Shown here in pieces: positions 34,573 to 44,882 of a DNA stretch of 64,000 bases; position 1 is the first letter of the stretch, and every line of letters begins with the position of its first letter. The stretch spans positions 248,001-312,000 of the forward strand of contig MU839828.1 of assembly GCA_030411725.1 (NCBI GenBank), given 5' to 3'. Source of the DNA: Echria macrotheca. Its lineage: Eukaryota > Ascomycota > Sordariomycetes > Sordariales > Schizotheciaceae. Made by a program: the position numbers and the translations under genes. The notes beneath the pieces are model-generated. The model did not search any database and was not told the origin of the DNA. It saw only the letters and a program-made list of their open reading frames with translations.

Positions 34573-35633
34573 AGATGGGTCTATTGCAGTGTCATTTGGA
34601 GCATCGTGGTTGGAAGAATTACACATCACAGCTAATAATGAAACATTGAACGCGCGTTCTGCAAGCTCATGCTATTCCCATTCTGGGACCATCACCATGT
34701 CCTCGTCGTTCCGTGACTCAAGCAAGCCGTTGTCGTCACCCGTGGGACGCTGGCGCTCGAGTCCTTGCATGAGGTTTACGAGAATACATTCTACCGTCGC
34801 CTCATCCAAAGCACTAGATCCTTGATACTGGACCCGCATCCCTTTCAGCCAGGTCATGGCTCTGCTCCCATGCATGCACCAAAAGCCATGAGCTGTCCTT
34901 CCGAATCTCGTCTCGTGTCCGATTCCCCCGGGCACTTGGAATCAGACCACTGGCAGTCCCAACACCCTGCAACTTCCCAGTAGCATCGAAAGTTCTGGTG
35001 CTATTTTGGGATGACCAGCACATGTTGTGAAGTTGCAAAGGTAAGGACTGGACGTGGCAAAACACCTGCAGATGCCACCGGCCCAAGTACGCGTTGGATG
35101 TAGCTTCCAAGGATACACTCTCGCATGTGAAAGTGAGTGGATGCGACTCACAGCGTCCCTTGAAGGGCGCACGCTTGCATGGTGCAGGAACTTCTGCCAG
35201 CAGATCTGAGTGTCCTGGGCGCTAGTCCGGGTGGAGGGACGCAGTAGCATGCAGTGGCTGTTGGCATTTTTGGACCACCAGCTCTTTCTTAGAACCCAGA
35301 GAAGCATTGCACGACGGACCATGACGCAATGCGAGCGCAGTGAGAACGAGCGAGCACCAGCAGCGTCACCCGCTGGAATGTGCATGACTGCAGCGGCCAA
35401 AGAAGGCGGAAAGCGAGGGCAGGGCCGGAGCACCAATGTGTCGAAGCCCAGACTCGCGTTTGGCGTCCCCGAAAAGATATTTAAGGAGGGCTCTCCCACC
35501 CTCAAGTCGACATTCTTTTCCAGCCATCAAGCAGCTTCAGTCCCATCTTCCCCTTACTTTCACATCTTTCATTCTCGACCACCGTGAACACTGGCACCTA
35601 CTGCTACTCAGAATATTTACTACCGATCCGAAA
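34573..35633. other. intergenic, no gene seen
   Basis: 1.06 kb between the MFS gene and the Snu13-like gene. The last 120 bp are pyrimidine-rich and look like the leader of the Snu13-like gene. Other frames are unconvincing. Confidence 0.45.
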
Positions 35634-36072
35634 ATGTCTGGCCAGAACAAATCCGCCGTCTGGCCCAAGGCCGAGAAAGCAGCGCTCATCCGGAAAATTC
35701 TCGACTGCATCAAGCAAGCCGGCCACCACGAACAGCTCAAGAAAGGAGGTTTGTAATTCCAACCGACACACATAATAGGTACTTTGCTGATAGGATATAG
35801 CTAAGGAGGCGACTGAATCGGTTTCCCGCGGTACCAGCAAATTTATCATCCTTGCGGCCGATACCCAACCGTTAAGCCTCGTACTCCCCCTCTTACTCCT
35901 CGCCGAGGAAAAGAATGTCTCCTACGTCTTCCTCCCAAGCAAGATTGCCATCGGCCGTGCTTGTGGAATCTCGAGACCGGTTATCGCCGTTTCGATCACC
36001 TCGAACGGGTCTTACGACATCGACCGGAAGATCCGGGCTCTCCGGAACAAGGTGAAGTGCCTCGGCACATGA
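35634..36072 (+). CDS. divergent Snu13/15.5K-like L7Ae-family protein, 128 aa
   Basis: Clear paralogue of Snu13, the K-turn RNA-binding protein of U4 snRNP and box C/D snoRNPs. Exons 35634-35748 and 35801-36072 are joined across a 52-nt intron (GTTTGT, CTGAT, ATAG). The result, with no stop, is about the length of canonical Snu13 (~126 aa). Recognisable landmarks in order are ILDCIKQAGHHEQLKKGA, KFIILAADTQPL, EEKNVSYVFLPSK and ACGISRPVIAVSITSNGS. The RNA-contact motif, GANEATK in typical Snu13, reads GAKEATE here: the Asn and Lys that contact the sheared G-A pairs in the human protein are replaced by Lys and Glu. A pyrimidine-rich leader precedes the ATG. It may be a functional diverged copy or a young pseudogene whose frame is still open. 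The canonical, essential Snu13 gene is presumably elsewhere. Confidence 0.8.
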
Positions 36073-36073
36073 G

Positions 36074-36165
36074 GCATACTCATCCTTCCGGCCAACACCC
36101 AGCCGCTAAAGTCTTTAATAAGGCAGCCAACGAGGATAACATCTCCCCTGGAGTACAAATCGGAT
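36074..36165 (+). pseudogene. decayed partial second L7Ae-like copy
   Basis: Directly after the stop of the Snu13-like gene, the sequence reads ILILPANTQPLKSLI. This parallels IILAADTQPLSLVL of the intact gene, with about 26 of 34 bases alike over the core, followed by a CGAGGATAACATCTCC stretch that parallels the EEKNVS codons. The frame then breaks and no full domain can be read. It looks like a diverged tandem duplicate fragment. Confidence 0.4.
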
Positions 36166-36950
36166 CTTTTCAACACTCGGTTGTGGGGTCCCTTTGAGGA
36201 CACAACGGCAAAACAGCGCCCTCCAAGCGACAAAACACGCATCTCACATCCGGAATCTGGAAATCGGCTCCTTTTGCTATTATCGTCCCTACCGCGGTGA
36301 TCGCCCAATGAATCAGTACTCGTTCGACAGCTTCCTCGAACTGCAGGACCCGGACCTTAACCTCCCGGCCATGGCCATTTTCCCATCCGACAAAGAAGAA
36401 TCCATGGATCCCCGTATTCTTGCAAAGAAAGCCAAAAGTCAACAAACATAGAGACAGTCCGTCCGTCGACCCAGAACTCCTCAAACGAGGAGGTCGGAGA
36501 ACACCTCGAGGAATGCCTGGACTCCTGATCACATTGCCCTGGATGTCGGCTCCATCTCCAGGCACTTGTCAAACGACCAGGTCAGAGAACATATCGAGGA
36601 AACCGTATATAGGTTGGCAATGTTTTTGCACGACGCAACCAGGCCAAAACCCAGTCATCGCAGGATACGGATTTCAGGAAGCTCCCAGGCCCGTGCCATC
36701 GTTTCTAGGGTCATTACGGGCGTATTTTGCGAACTAAAGGGCTCTATCCACAGATCTGGACGAGATACTTTCCGGAGCTGAGGCTCAACGAGCTACGGGA
36801 GATATTGTCTGGGGAGCGCCAGCACCTTGACCGGTTTCCCGTCGGACATGCTGTGCGGTAAGGACACCGAGTACGCCGCGAAAAAGGAAATGGAACACGC
36901 CGAATTCCTCGATCAACCACCACAGCCTTTGTGCGGCCTTTTCCCCTCGT
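36166..36950. other. possible gene debris
   Basis: Overlapping open frames (36194-36451, 36566-36781) have protein-like composition but no recognised domain and no consistent splicing. They sit between the L7Ae fragment and a beta-barrel remnant, so they may be pieces of decayed genes. Confidence 0.3.
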
Positions 36951-37250
36951 GTGGATCTGGTTTCCCCTCTCCTTCTCACCAGAATATCCCTCCCGGTTCT
37001 CTTCGGTTTTCACAAGTCCATGGCCGGCAGGTCCCTCCGGGGTGCGGCGGGTACCACCACAATTTTTCGACATAATGCTCTGTGCGGCCGGAATATCAAC
37101 CTCAATTACAACAGAATGACGTACACGTTGATGGTTGCCGATCGTTACGAAGCATGTGCGAGCGATGACCTTGACCTTAGCCCGGCGGTCTTCCAGATGC
37201 TTGAGCCACTGGAGAGAGGCCACATCCAGGGCACCTGGGACTGGGCATGA
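36951..37250 (+). pseudogene. remnant of a double-psi beta-barrel (RlpA/barwin-like) secreted protein
   Basis: The last ~55 codons carry the C-terminal half of a DPBB domain. ALCGRNINLNYN is followed by YTLMVADRYEACASDDLDLSPAVFQ and then GTWDWA at the stop. In typical fungal members the sequence after the VxD reads RCxGC. Here the first Cys has become Tyr (DRYEAC), so a structural disulfide is lost. The N-terminal half with the GTATYY-type strand is not found upstream in any frame. Either this is a truncated relic or the first exons have diverged beyond my recognition. The frame opens with ATG and a hydrophobic stretch (LVSPLLLTRISLPVLFGF), but this is a poor signal peptide. Confidence 0.45.
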
Positions 37251-37953
37251 ACACCCAGAATCCCGGTATCACCAGGACTACAACTGAGTTTAACAGCCTC
37301 TCGAGTGGCGCATACGTACATCCCTGGCTGGTGTTTGGGGAACGGAACGGACGGCGTTTGACCTTTAGATACTGCCTCACGTTATAGCGGCAATAGCCCC
37401 GTGCCCGATTTGTGCATGGTTGAGATTATTAGGGATCGACCTCTTTCTCGACTACATCTCGTATCCCTTTCCCACAGACACCCGATACGGATCGCCGACT
37501 TTGTGCCCATGGCACAATATGTGAAGAAACAAGTCAGCAAAGCTGGAACGAAGATATGGGGTTTGAAAACTCATATCCTTGGACACCTTCGCAGCGCCAT
37601 CACGGCGCGCGCCAAAAAGTTACCGAAAAGCTCCCAGAGAACGGGAAGATACAACCCGACGACGAGAAAGCAAGGAACCACGAGCACCTACTTCGTCAAT
37701 ATGCCCATCGATGTTTGGTGTATCCTCAGCGGCAGGGACTGGACGGCGACGGGATTTCTTGGACCATAACCCATCTGGGCGAGCCTTCAGCTCTCACAGC
37801 AATGGTCACCCCTTCCTTTCCCATCTCAAAGCACCAACCACGGCACTTTGCACATCTTCTTCTCTGCTCCGTCCGAGAACTTACACCTACCCCGTCAACC
37901 CAATCAGTCACGCTCTACCTTCATTTACTGAAGCTTTGCATCCGCCCTTTGTT
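37251..37953. other. intergenic / promoter of the DUF1996-like gene
   Basis: Open frames at 37401-37769 and 37556-38116 match nothing I know. The last 100 bp are pyrimidine-rich with CCCGTCAACCCAATCA-like phrases and look like a fungal leader before the ATG at 37954. Confidence 0.4.
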
Positions 37954-39275
37954 ATGTCCGCGACGCCTTCCGACTACCGTGTTGGCAATACTGCCAGCTC
38001 ATCAATTGTGCCCGCCGCCCCTGAAGAGGCTTTCCAGAGGGCGCTTAACGAGGCTGCCCTCGTACTTGTTAATCGCACGATATTCGGGATGTCGAGGCGA
38101 TGCAGAGGCGGCTTAGAGCTAAGCAGAAGAAAATTCGGAGGGATTTAGACGAAGAGCAAGACTCGGCTCCGTTGCCCTCCATCCCGGGAAATGACAGATC
38201 ATCAAGGTGCAGTCGCCGAAAGAAAAAAAAAGAAGAAAAAAGAAGACAAGACCAATTGAAGCAGATTAACTTCCTCCTGATCATCATCGCCATACAGGCC
38301 GTGGCCGCCTTCTGGCGCATGCCCTGCCGTGGAGCAGTTGGTCTCGCATGTCTGGACCCTCTGGTTAACCCTGGCGAGGTTTCTCAACACGTCCACTCCA
38401 TTCACGGTTCTTCAGGTATGATGACAGCTTTCTTCTTGCATCCAAACACTAATAAGCTCCTGTAGGATCCGGAGACAATGCCACCGACGAGGACCTCGTG
38501 TCTGCAGAGTGCGCTTCTTGCGGTGTTATCCAGGATAACCTCATACCTAAGGAGGAGCCCTGCGATAACGAGGTAAAAGATGCCCGTTGCGGCGCTCAAT
38601 GCTCGCAATGTACCGCCATTCCCACTGCCATCGTCGTTGAGGCAGTTGAGAATGAAGCCTTCAGACTTCGGTGTATCTCTCGGGCGAGGTTTCTCAGCAC
38701 ATCCATGCGATTCACGGTTCTTCAGGTATGATAACAGCTTCCTTCGTATATCCAAACACTAACAAGCTCCTGTAGGATCCGGAGACAATGCCACCAACGA
38801 GGACCCCAGCTCCAGATCCGAATGGACACGTCGTCTTATTGTGTCAACTTCCGCACTCGGCGTTGCCATGTTGCCAGAAAACTTGAGGAGACTCAAGTCT
38901 TGCTTAGAGATTCTGAGGGACGCTAATTCCTTCATTGGCAATAATTTGGAGGCGTTGAAAAACGTTGTGGATCAGTATGATCCCGGCGTGGGAGCTGGCG
39001 CATCATCTGGCGAGCTCGACAAGCTCATCGACATGATGAACGGTGTGTCTGCAGAGTGCACTTCTTACGGTGTTATCCAGGACAAGTCCGTTTACTGGGC
39101 CCCTACTCTCTACTTCCGTCATGCCGATGGCACGTATGAGCTCGTCGAGCAAGTGGGCGGCATGCTCAACTATTATTTTCTCTACAAGGACGACGCCAAT
39201 CCTTCGTCTGGCATCAAGGCGTTCCCAGCCGGCTCCCGCGTGATTGCGGGTGACAGCTTACGGCGCAACTACTGA
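37954..39275 (+). CDS. chimeric, truncated DUF1996-family protein with internal duplication, 361 aa
   Basis: Model exons: 37954-38061, 38106-38415, 38466-38572, 38665-38725 and 38776-39275. All phases agree and no stop remains; the first junction is the least certain. Residues 36-~100 are strongly basic (RRLRAKQKKIRR, RRKKKKEEKRRQ). Next comes a hydrophobic segment, INFLLIIIAIQAVAAF, where normal family members have their signal peptide, and then the DUF1996 start FWRMPCRGAVGLA. The motif GEVSQHVHSIHGSSG and its following 50-nt intron occur twice, exactly 310 nt apart. SAEC-S-GVIQD also occurs twice, the second copy after a ~75-aa insert. DUF1996 resumes with KSVYWAPTLYFRHADGTYEL and stops after IAGDSLRRNY, where full proteins continue for more than 100 residues. 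It is expected to be membrane-bound or secreted; function unknown. A pseudogene is possible. Confidence 0.6.
38374..38496 (+). repeat. first copy of an intragenic ~120-bp duplication
   Basis: Spans the end of one exon, a complete 50-nt intron (38416-38465) and the start of the next exon of the DUF1996-like gene. It is closely matched by 38684-38806. Confidence 0.85.
38684..38806 (+). repeat. second copy of the intragenic ~120-bp duplication
   Basis: Copy of 38374-38496 at an offset of 310 nt. Its intron at 38726-38775 has the same length, donor (GTATGAT) and acceptor (CTGTAG). The copies differ at about a tenth of positions. Confidence 0.85.
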
Positions 39276-40738
39276 GTGCTGGCTAGCTCGAAGATCTAGC
39301 GCAGTGGGCATCAGCGGGCTCTCAGGGCGAGGGTTTTGGGGGCGCGTACAAACAAGGCTCAAGTCTTCAAGTTTCTCGGCGTCGAATCTGCCAATTCCAC
39401 AGTCGGAATCTCCCAAAAGACGTGCGCAAGGAAGCTAGGGGACGGTCAGCCAAGATTCCAGGGAGATATCGCCTTCTCCAAGACGTCGTGGTGCGCCACG
39501 AACCCACAATCCAAAGTGAAATGCGCAACAACAGGTACCAAAATGGTACGCGGGATGACGATGCTTCCTCTCCAACGCTCGACACGCACAGGGAGCACAT
39601 ATTGTACCAGTCAGGGTCTTTGGCCAAGGTCGAACGCGATCATGGGGTTTTTCGGCGACAGTTGGGGTTTTAAGGTTCTGACCATATTAGGATTCTGGCA
39701 TTTGCAAGACGGCGTCGCATGTTGGGACGGATTGTCCGAATGACCTTGCTGTTCAGCAGCTGATGCGCCTTGCTCGGGAGAATAAGTGGCAGCAATGTTA
39801 TTGTTGCAAGTGCGTGGTGGAGTTGGCTTTTGGATGCAGCCACATCAGTGAGTGCCAGCCGATTCATCCGAGAATGATGAGATGGAATCCTTGGAAAGGC
39901 TGGTCAATTGGGTGTGTGGTCCAGCGACCCAGCCGTCAAAATCAGCTGGAATGTTCACGACGAGAAATGTTTCCGATGGAAGTGGACGGACATAGGTACA
40001 ATTGAGAGAAAGGCGAGGGCGAGTAGTGTGATAGGTAATAATGAATCCGGTCTTTTACGCATTCTAGTACTGCTTTCAACACCATAAATACCTGTGAGCG
40101 TTTTGTCTTCAGAGTAGAGGTAGCTTTCTAACTTGGGAAGTATGTATACTGTTCGGACCTTGGACGAATGTCCTTTTCTGGCTTTTACCTGCTTTAATTG
40201 TACTCGAGTCTTAGCAGAGAGGTTAAGTACCTATATGTCCCTCCGAATAGTCTTCTGTCACTTGCCCTCTTTCTCGGTGGGAAACGAACACTCGCGGCCA
40301 CCCATACTGCCACCACATCTCAAAGACTATTAGCCTCGCCGCGACAGCAATACTCTAGGCCAACATCAAAAGCCGTTGGCCTTATGTTAGCATCACCCAT
40401 ACTCGTACAACCATGGACGGTTTCCTGTTGGTTGAAAACTCCTGCCCGAGGTCCTACGCAAGCTACACTGGGGGACGACGGTGTTGCCTAGAATGACTTT
40501 CGCCACCGCAATGTGTTCCTCGATGACCTGATTCGCCATACGCAGCCCACCAACAAGATGGAGCGGCAGCAGTGCGGCAAAGACTATATAGCCTCTACCA
40601 AGCCCCCGCACCGTACCCGTCATATCGCCATCGACTTCCTCCCCCAGTCCCCCCCCCCCCCCCCCCGTCGACTTTTTTTCAGCCCACCATCATCAATATA
40701 ATCCCATTCACCGTTCATCCAGCCTATTGATCCGTGCC
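39276..40738. other. intergenic, no gene seen
   Basis: 1.46 kb. I looked for the missing C-terminal part of DUF1996 after the stop at 39275 and did not find it. A run of 18 C lies at 40649-40666, shortly before the next start. Confidence 0.45.
40649..40666. repeat. C18 homopolymer
   Basis: Eighteen consecutive C about 75 bp before the ATG of the next gene, closely followed by a T-rich stretch. It is part of the promoter or leader; its exact length is uncertain in any sequence of this kind. Confidence 0.9.
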
Positions 40739-41206
40739 ATGGCCGCCGAAACGACGACTGCACAGGACTCGCCGCCGACCTGCCCCGTGCCATGGGACCG
40801 CTCAGACCCAGTCCAGCAGGAACTATCCTCCATCCTGCGCTCCCTGAAACACGACGCCGCGCTCATGGGCGTCCTCTCGCTCGGCAACGACGGCGTCATG
40901 CGATCCCTCACGGCGGACCGCCGCGTCGTCGACGCCGTTGGGCTCACGCCCGCGCAGATCGCCGCGTTCCAGGAGCGCATGCCTCCGGACTTTCGGAAGG
41001 ATGACGGCGTGCTCATGCGGGCTGACGGGACGAAGGTGCCGCGGGAGCAGTGGTTTTTGCCTGACAAGTCTCTTCTTCCGGCGCCTATGAGCCAGGAGGC
41101 GAGGGAGAGGTTCGAGCAGCGGTCCCGGGAGGATGAGGAAAAGGGACTTGGTTCGGTGGAGGCAAGACGGAAGCAGATGGAAGCTGAAGGGATGAAGTTT
41201 GCTTAG
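40739..41206 (+). CDS. conserved-looking small protein of unknown function, 155 aa
   Basis: Single exon starting at a GCCATGG-context ATG. I do not recognise the family. It is hydrophilic, with no signal peptide or membrane segment. Residues 20-110 look globular (WDRSDPVQQELSSILRSL, MGVLSLGNDGVMRSLTADRR, LTPAQIAAFQERMPPDFRKD) and contain PREQWFLPDKSLLPAPMS. The C-terminal 40 residues are a charged helix (EARERFEQRSREDEEKG, EARRKQMEAEGMKF). Strong third-position GC bias, like that of its neighbours, supports real coding. A TATATA lies at 40585-40590. Probably a soluble cytosolic or nuclear protein. Confidence 0.65.
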   Translation: MAAETTTAQDSPPTCPVPWDRSDPVQQELSSILRSLKHDAALMGVLSLGNDGVMRSLTADRRVVDAVGLTPAQIAAFQERMPPDFRKDDGVLMRADGTKVPREQWFLPDKSLLPAPMSQEARERFEQRSREDEEKGLGSVEARRKQMEAEGMKFA

Positions 41207-41511
41207 CACTGTATTCGTGTTGCTGCCTGGCATGTATTCGGAGTAGTTGCGACTCTTGTTCGCCATGGATGTCGTGTTCTCATGTTTTTATGTCGGCTCC
41301 ATTTACGCTGAGGATGACCGCTTTCTGTCTAACACACCGCCCAGTCTGAATCCTGGTTTGTTGACTTACTTGTACCCTTCATTGGTATTCGTTGGTATTT
41401 GAATCATTGTTGTTACATTGGAGAGGATATTCTGCTGTAGGAGCGAGGACGGCCTTTGACTATATACAGTACCCCCTTCTCTCAGTTCTCATCCGACTCA
41501 AGTCCACCGCA
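41207..41511. other. short convergent intergenic region
   Basis: About 305 bp between the ends of the small unknown gene and the monooxygenase gene, presumably their two 3' UTRs. No feature is seen. Confidence 0.5.
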
Positions 41512-42761
41512 TCACTCCGGAGGCGGCGATCCGCCCGCACCAACAGAAGCCATAAACTCCAGAAACGTCCCAGGCCCATCGGAAAACATAGGACCCGACA
41601 TGTCCCACCCGTCCTTGACCGTCGCCGACCCCCTCGGAAACATATCCGCCTCGTACTCCTTCACGGCCCGCGCCAGATCACCACCAGCATAATACTCCTT
41701 AATCTTCTCCGCCAGCGCCAGCGCATCCGCCATGGCCATATTCACGCCCTCCCCGTTCGTAATAGCCAGATGCGCCGCATCGCCCGCGAGAGTGACATCT
41801 CCCACGGCCTCCCAGCCCACCTCCTCGGGCATGAGCGTGTACAGCGGCCAAGCGCGGAAGTTGGTCGCGTTCCGAATCAAATCTTTATAAAAGTCCGCCC
41901 AGTCGGCGTAGAAATCCAGCATCGTGGCGCGGAGCTTGTCGGGCTGATCCTCGGCGATGGCATTCTTGAAGAACGACTCCTCAATTTGAAGACCCAGGTA
42001 CGTCCGGTACTCGCCGTTGCCCTGGCGCTGCGTGATGACGAGCTGCCCGCCGCCGACGGCGATATGCAAGCCCGGGCCGAGTTTCGCGGCCAGAGTTTTG
42101 TGGAGCGGGTTCGTCGTCGTGATCCGCGACTCGAGAAAAGACTTGCCCGAGTACCGGGGTGTCACTTTTGTCACCTTTCAACAACAACTTCGTCAGCACC
42201 TCCCTCATAACCAACCATACTCGCGTGAAAAACGGGAAGCAAATAAAAGCATGGAAAGGAAGGGAAACTCACCAACCCCCTAACCTTACTCCAAGCCCCA
42301 TCGGCACCCACCACCAAATCCCACCCCCCCTCCTCCTCCCCATTCGCAAACTTCAACACAACCCCCCCATCCTCCCCCCTCACAGCACCAACCAGCCCAA
42401 ACCCCCACCGCACCCTCCCCTCAGGCAAACCCCCCAGTAACAAAGCCCTCAACTCCCTCCGATCAATCTCCGGCGCGTCCCGCCCCTGCCCGGCGCTGAA
42501 CACCCTCTCCCCGTCCTTGTCAGAAATCGATATGACGGTATCCTCATACCTTGCCACTTTTTGAAACCCTTCGAACAGCCCCGCCTCGCGCAGCGCGCGC
42601 TGGCCCGTCTCGGGGTGGATATCCAGACTGCCGCCGGTGGTGACGGCCTCCGGCGACGCGTCGCGCTCGAAGATCGTATACGGGATAGACGCGCGCTCGA
42701 GCAGGACGGCGAGCGTGAGGCCGCAGGGGCCGGCGCCTATGATTGCGATTTTTGGGGGCAT
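41512..42761 (-). CDS. FAD-dependent monooxygenase (TetX/salicylate hydroxylase-like), 383 aa
   Basis: Flavoprotein aromatic hydroxylase fold (PF01494), using NAD(P)H and O2 to oxidise a small aromatic or polyketide-like substrate. Exons 42761-42273 and 42174-41512 are joined in phase 0 across a 98-nt intron (GTGAGT, AAAG). The dinucleotide-binding motif IAIIGAGPCGLTLAVLLE is at residues 5-22 and is followed by an acidic strand end, FERD. The middle region has DRRELRALLL and the DG-type motif DLVVGADGAWSKVR near residue 155. The FAD ribityl-binding GD motif is VTLAGDAAHLAITNGEGVNMAMADAL in the second exon. The ATG chosen places the first beta strand at the N-terminus, as usual; an in-frame extension upstream has no such support. 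No signal peptide, so probably cytosolic. Substrate unknown. Confidence 0.86.
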
Positions 42762-43512
42762 TCTGTCTTTCTTCTTGTTCTCCTCTTTCCTCTCTCTAAT
42801 AAAATGGACATGGAAATCGGCGACACACCAGAGAAAAAAAGAATGAAACAAAAACGGGAGGGGAATAAAGTATTTATATACTCTAGAAACGTTACCTCAC
42901 GATAATACAGCATGACTCAATAGAAACTAGCTTACGTCGGACGTCGGACGACGATACATGTCCGTGTTCTGCCTCCAGGCGTACCATGGCCAATCCCAGA
43001 CGGTCCAGACCCTGGCGAAATCCCTTGTCGTCGAATCGCGAAATCCTACGGCCCGCGTGTCGGGCATTTCCAGTGTCCGAGTACAGCTCGCTCGTGCGGA
43101 GCTTCAGAACGAAAGTGCGCTAGCAAGTGCCAAGTGGGCACCGATGCTTATCTGGACATCTGCTGTCATTCATCGATCGTGTCAATTTGAAACGAAGATT
43201 ACATCTCGATCAACTGAAATTGGTCCACTGACTATATGTACTAATCGTTTGATGCCTGTCTCCAACTGGTCTTCCGACCTCATCTCCAGAGCATCAGTTC
43301 TCACAGCGCAAGTCCCTGCATCGAAAATCTCCCAAAGCAGTGAATTGCAAAGCCAGTATGTCCTTGAGAAGAGTATGCTACAGAGTCAGGAGAGTCACAA
43401 ACCCGGACGATCAGAGCAGAGACCTAACCGCAGCACCATCCCACCACCGAACCTGTTCCCAATACAAAAGAGATCCCTCCATCGACAATCTAGTCCCCCC
43501 ATAATTCACCGC
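42762..43512. other. intergenic, no gene seen
   Basis: Lies upstream of the monooxygenase and downstream of the OM14-like gene. An open plus-strand frame passes through it and across the OM14-like gene, but its composition is that of a shadow frame. Confidence 0.45.
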
Positions 43513-44131
43513 TCATTGGTCCTTCCCCTTGGCCTTGTACAGATACCGTCCCATGACCCCCTCGACAGCACCAACAGCACCCAAAATCCCCAGCCCCAGA
43601 CCGACATTCTTCCAGCCAAGCTTGCCATGGTCATAAAGCCCCCAAGCCTTGTACCCAAGCCATCCGCTGAGCCCAACAACAGCGATAAAATTCGCCGCAA
43701 CCAGCGCGCCGCTCGCGCCGTCGCTCATGCCCTCAAACTGCTTGTTCAACCACCCGTCCGCCTTGCGCGCCTTAGCCTTGGCCTTCTTCTTGGCCAGATC
43801 GGCCTCGGCGCGCGCCTTGCTCGCCGCCTGCTCGGCCTTCTCCTCGGCCACCTCGCGCTCGCGCCGCGCCGCCTGCGTCTCCGTCTGCACCTCCTGCTCG
43901 TCAAAGTTGGACGGGACCGTGCGCACCGACGGCGTGTCGACGTCGATCAGCGACGACGTCGACGCCGACGTCGAGGTCACCACCTGCGGGGGCTGGGGGG
44001 CGGCCGCCTGTTTTTTGGTGGAGTTAGTTTGAGCAGCAAACACAAATTCTAGGGAGGAATAAAAAACGAACCTCCTCGGGCGTCTGCTTCGGACCCTTGG
44101 ATGCGACTTCGGCGTACGACACTGGCGACAT
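43513..44131 (-). CDS. OM14-like mitochondrial outer-membrane protein, 184 aa
   Basis: Resembles fungal OM14, an alpha-helical outer mitochondrial membrane protein that in yeast helps dock ribosomes with nascent mitochondrial proteins. Exon 1 (44131-44072) encodes MSPVSYAEVASKGPKQTPEE. Exon 2 (44007-43513) follows a 64-nt phase-0 intron with a CTAAC branch and AACAG. Residues ~60-110 form an Ala/Lys/Glu-rich helix (EREVAEEKAEQAASKARAEA, KKKAKAKARKADGWL). The conserved C-terminal part holds three hydrophobic helices: ALVAANFIAVVGLSGWLGYKAW, WKNVGLGLGILGAVGAVEG and a short MGRYLY end. It lies one gene away from Mia40. Family assignment rests on the C-terminal motif and topology. Confidence 0.72.
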
Positions 44132-44882
44132 TGTTAGATTCCTTATCGCCAGACCTAAAAACCGCGCGCGGAGGGGGCCTACTCTTGATGGTTTGCTGTG
44201 CTGGAATCAGATCAGAAAGACGGATCGATCGATGCGGGGTTGCGTCAAACGAGCTCGAGTGGTGACGTACGTCGACAGGTGTCGGGGACGTCTAGTTTTC
44301 GTTGGACTGAGAGGAAGAAAGGTGTGAATTAATCGCAAGACGTCGAAATAAGATTCTAGCAAACGTTCCCGATGGTGTGGCCGGTTGGAAGAGGTTTAAA
44401 TTGGGAAAGAGACAACATGTGATGGGAAGGAAGGACAGACAGTGACCTCAGCCGGTTGACCGGTTGCAGCAGACCAAGGTCACACACAGCCAAGGCCTGA
44501 GCGTTTGCTCCCACCCCCGGTCGCCAATGACGTGTGCGGCTCCGCCCAAGCTCCAGCTCTCAGCAAACGGCGCCGAGGCAGCTGTGCACGGACCAATAGA
44601 ATGCGCAAGAATCGCAGAGCTGTCCACGCTGTCCTGCGGCATTCCCGGCGAGATCGTGTTGCTCACTCGGTGACTCGGAACGGGCCGAAGATTGGTTGAG
44701 GAGATGTTGATCTATTGGTTCATGATTATAGTCATGGAATACTCTACATGTGTAGCAGATACACAGTCGTACACTACAAGCACAGTCTCGACCAGGTCCA
44801 ACCTCTTTTGCTGACCCGTCCAGCATGCGATTTTGTCTACTCGTCCAGCTCCGACACCAACCTGGTTCGCCAACGTGCCCAA
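44132..44882. other. intergenic, no gene seen
   Basis: 0.75 kb upstream of the OM14-like gene and downstream of Mia40, both on the minus strand. It should hold the OM14-like promoter. Nothing else is recognised. Confidence 0.45.

Noticed and set aside
41392..42210. 272-codon plus-strand frame across the monooxygenase
   Set aside because: Arg/His/Pro-rich antisense shadow of a GC-rich gene.
25137..43000. Secondary-metabolite gene cluster
   Set aside because: A regulator, transporters and a monooxygenase are present, but no polyketide, peptide or terpene synthase or prenyltransferase is found.
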